From Falsirhodobacter sp. 20TX0035 (GTDB lineage Bacteria; Pseudomonadota; Alphaproteobacteria; Rhodobacterales; Rhodobacteraceae), in assembly GCF_028307215.1 (NCBI RefSeq), contig NZ_JAQMHV010000007.1:1-64000 (forward strand): a stretch of 64,000 nucleotides of DNA. The letters run 5' to 3'. Below, in pieces: positions 63,325 to 64,000 of this stretch. A program made the translations under genes and the position numbers. Every line of letters starts with the position of its first letter. Position 1 is the stretch's first letter. The notes under the pieces are model-generated. The model made no database searches. It was not told the DNA's origin and worked only from the letters and a program-made list of their open reading frames with translations.

Positions 63325-63536
63325 GCTTTCGAAAGTTCGGATTCCAGCTTCAGCACCTTTGTTCCGTCTTCCTGCGTCAGCAGGTAGGCGGGGCGCTGCT
63401 TCGACCCCTTGCGCGTGACCTTCTTGCCCTTCAGCGTCCGCTGCACCTTGCGGGTGAAGACCTCGGTCACCTTGGCCTCGGCCGTGCTGCCGCCCCAGTT
63501 CCACTGAACCGGGTCGCCCTTGTGAAATTGCGCCAT
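63321..63536 (-). CDS. DUF2945 small protein
   Basis: A 71-residue protein with FHKGDPVQWNWGGSTAEAKV and the end PAYLLTQEDGTKVLKLESEL, matching the DUF2945 (HVA1/Tudor-like) family, predicted to be a small SH3-like beta-barrel. The function is unknown; a nucleic acid-binding role is a guess from the fold. GGGAG lies 7 bases before the ATG and falls partly in a hairpin. Confidence 0.85.
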   Translation of the reverse strand: MAQFHKGDPVQWNWGGSTAEAKVTEVFTRKVQRTLKGKKVTRKGSKQRPAYLLTQEDGTKVLKLESELSKA

Positions 63537-63545
63537 CTATTTTCT

Positions 63546-63572
63546 CCCTTTCGCAGGTGAACCGCGAAAGGG
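63546..63572 (-). promoter_or_regulatory. 9-bp hairpin over the DUF2945 ribosome site
   Basis: On the minus strand CCCTTTCGC, loop ggttcacct, GCGAAAGGG, whose last bases start the AGGGAG ribosome site. It could mask translation or be part of the rlmN terminator. Confidence 0.4.
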
Positions 63573-63573
63573 G

Positions 63574-63598
63574 GCGGGCGTTCCCGTCAGACGCCCGC
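63574..63598 (-). terminator. Hairpin at the end of rlmN
   Basis: GCGGGCGT and ACGCCCGC with a 9-base loop span the rlmN stop codon; CCCCTTTC follows on the minus strand. A moderate intrinsic terminator. Confidence 0.5.
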
Positions 63599-64000
63599 TT
63601 CGGCAGCGATCTGCGCGCGGGACTTGCGGGCGCGTTCCGTCGCGGACTTCAGCTGCCCGCAGGCGGCCATGATATCCTCGCCCCGCGGCTTTCGGATGGG
63701 GGAGGCGTAGCCCGCTTGGTAGATGATGTCCGCGAACTTCGCGATCCGGTCCGCATCCGACCGCTGATAGGCGCTGCCCGGCCACTCGTTGAACGGGATC
63801 AGGTTGATCTTGGCCGGAATGCCCGAGATCAGCTTCACCAGCCGCTTGGCGTCGGCGTCCGTGTCGTTCACGTCCTTCAGCATCACGTATTCGAAGGTGA
63901 TGCGTTCGGAATTCGACAGGCGCGGGTAATCGCGCAGCGCGTCCAGCAGCGTCTGGATGTTCCAGCGCTTGTTGATCGGCACCAGCTTGTCGCGCACCTC
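63587..64000 (-). CDS. rlmN: 23S rRNA/tRNA adenine C2 methyltransferase, 3' part
   Basis: The last 138 codons of a radical-SAM enzyme that methylates A2503 of 23S rRNA and A37 of some tRNAs. The gene runs off the window edge, so the radical-SAM cysteine triplet is not visible. Seen here are [55 protein letters not shown] and the end with the conserved Cys in [11 protein letters not shown], which is the methyl-carrying Cys of RlmN. A stop codon lies inside a hairpin. Confidence 0.93.
   Translation of the reverse strand, partial: EVRDKLVPINKRWNIQTLLDALRDYPRLSNSERITFEYVMLKDVNDTDADAKRLVKLISGIPAKINLIPFNEWPGSAYQRSDADRIAKFADIIYQAGYASPIRKPRGEDIMAACGQLKSATERARKSRAQIAAEAGV

Overview
The window is a gene-dense, GC-rich chromosomal segment of an alphaproteobacterium, most likely Rhodobacterales (Rhodobacter/Paracoccus relatives). 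The evidence is a petP-petR pair, a PhyR-NepR-EcfG general stress response (GSR) locus, an xseB-ispA-dxs operon, the rsmB / heparinase-like / purH / lspA / DUF3035 order, and many families typical of that group. About 66 protein genes are packed with frequent 1-4 base start/stop overlaps. No rRNA, tRNA, CRISPR array, insertion sequence or prophage was seen, and no gene-free stretch reaches 300 bases.

Layout. 1-7.5 kb: a GFA-like gene cut by the window edge and carrying an exact in-frame duplication, then gltB, mtgA, a glutathione transferase, a 55-residue protein and ilvE (minus). 7.7-13.3 kb: petP-petR, then xseB-ispA-dxs (isoprenoid supply) and an MFS transporter. 13.2-22.1 kb: a YeeZ-like epimerase and a short glycosidase-like protein on the minus strand, then plus-strand MacA/MacB-type efflux genes, an ABC exporter, a phosphohexomutase and an EEP-fold hydrolase. 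22.1-29.7 kb: the stress locus, with an exported protein, phyR, nepR, ecfG, a HisKA_2 kinase, a phospholipase D-like protein, a YqjD/YqjE-like membrane-protein operon and a DUF1328 peptide. 29.7-32 kb: exbB-exbD-tonB behind a palindrome-containing promoter. 32.1-37.7 kb: an isolated motB-flgE-flgK-flgL-flgI block.

37.7-47.5 kb is a minus-strand housekeeping series: rsmB, a heparinase-like gene, purH, lspA, a DUF3035 lipoprotein, two M16 peptidases and mutL. 47.6-53.8 kb holds an SdhAF4-like factor, dapB, rbfA, a phosphodiester glycosidase-like gene, truB, a DUF1643 gene, a hemolysin III-like gene and ilvD. 53.9-64 kb holds two uncharacterised genes, rnr, an MltB-type transglycosylase, an I78 inhibitor-like lipoprotein, a NYN-domain protein, dapE and dapD with two small genes between them, a LOG-family protein, a DUF2945 protein and the 3' part of rlmN.

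How the genes work together. The clearest connected system is the general stress response. Six sites matching the EcfG-type promoter (GGAAC, 16-17 bases, CGTT or close) lie just upstream of phyR, nepR-ecfG, the exported protein at 22147-22656, the YqjD/YqjE-like operon, the DUF1328 gene and the GlsB/YeaQ-like gene between dapD and dapE. The phyR and nepR promoters overlap almost completely on opposite strands. Together they outline a local regulon of envelope proteins, one of which (22147-22656) has no family I recognise. Everything was read by eye; family names rest on motif recognition without searches.
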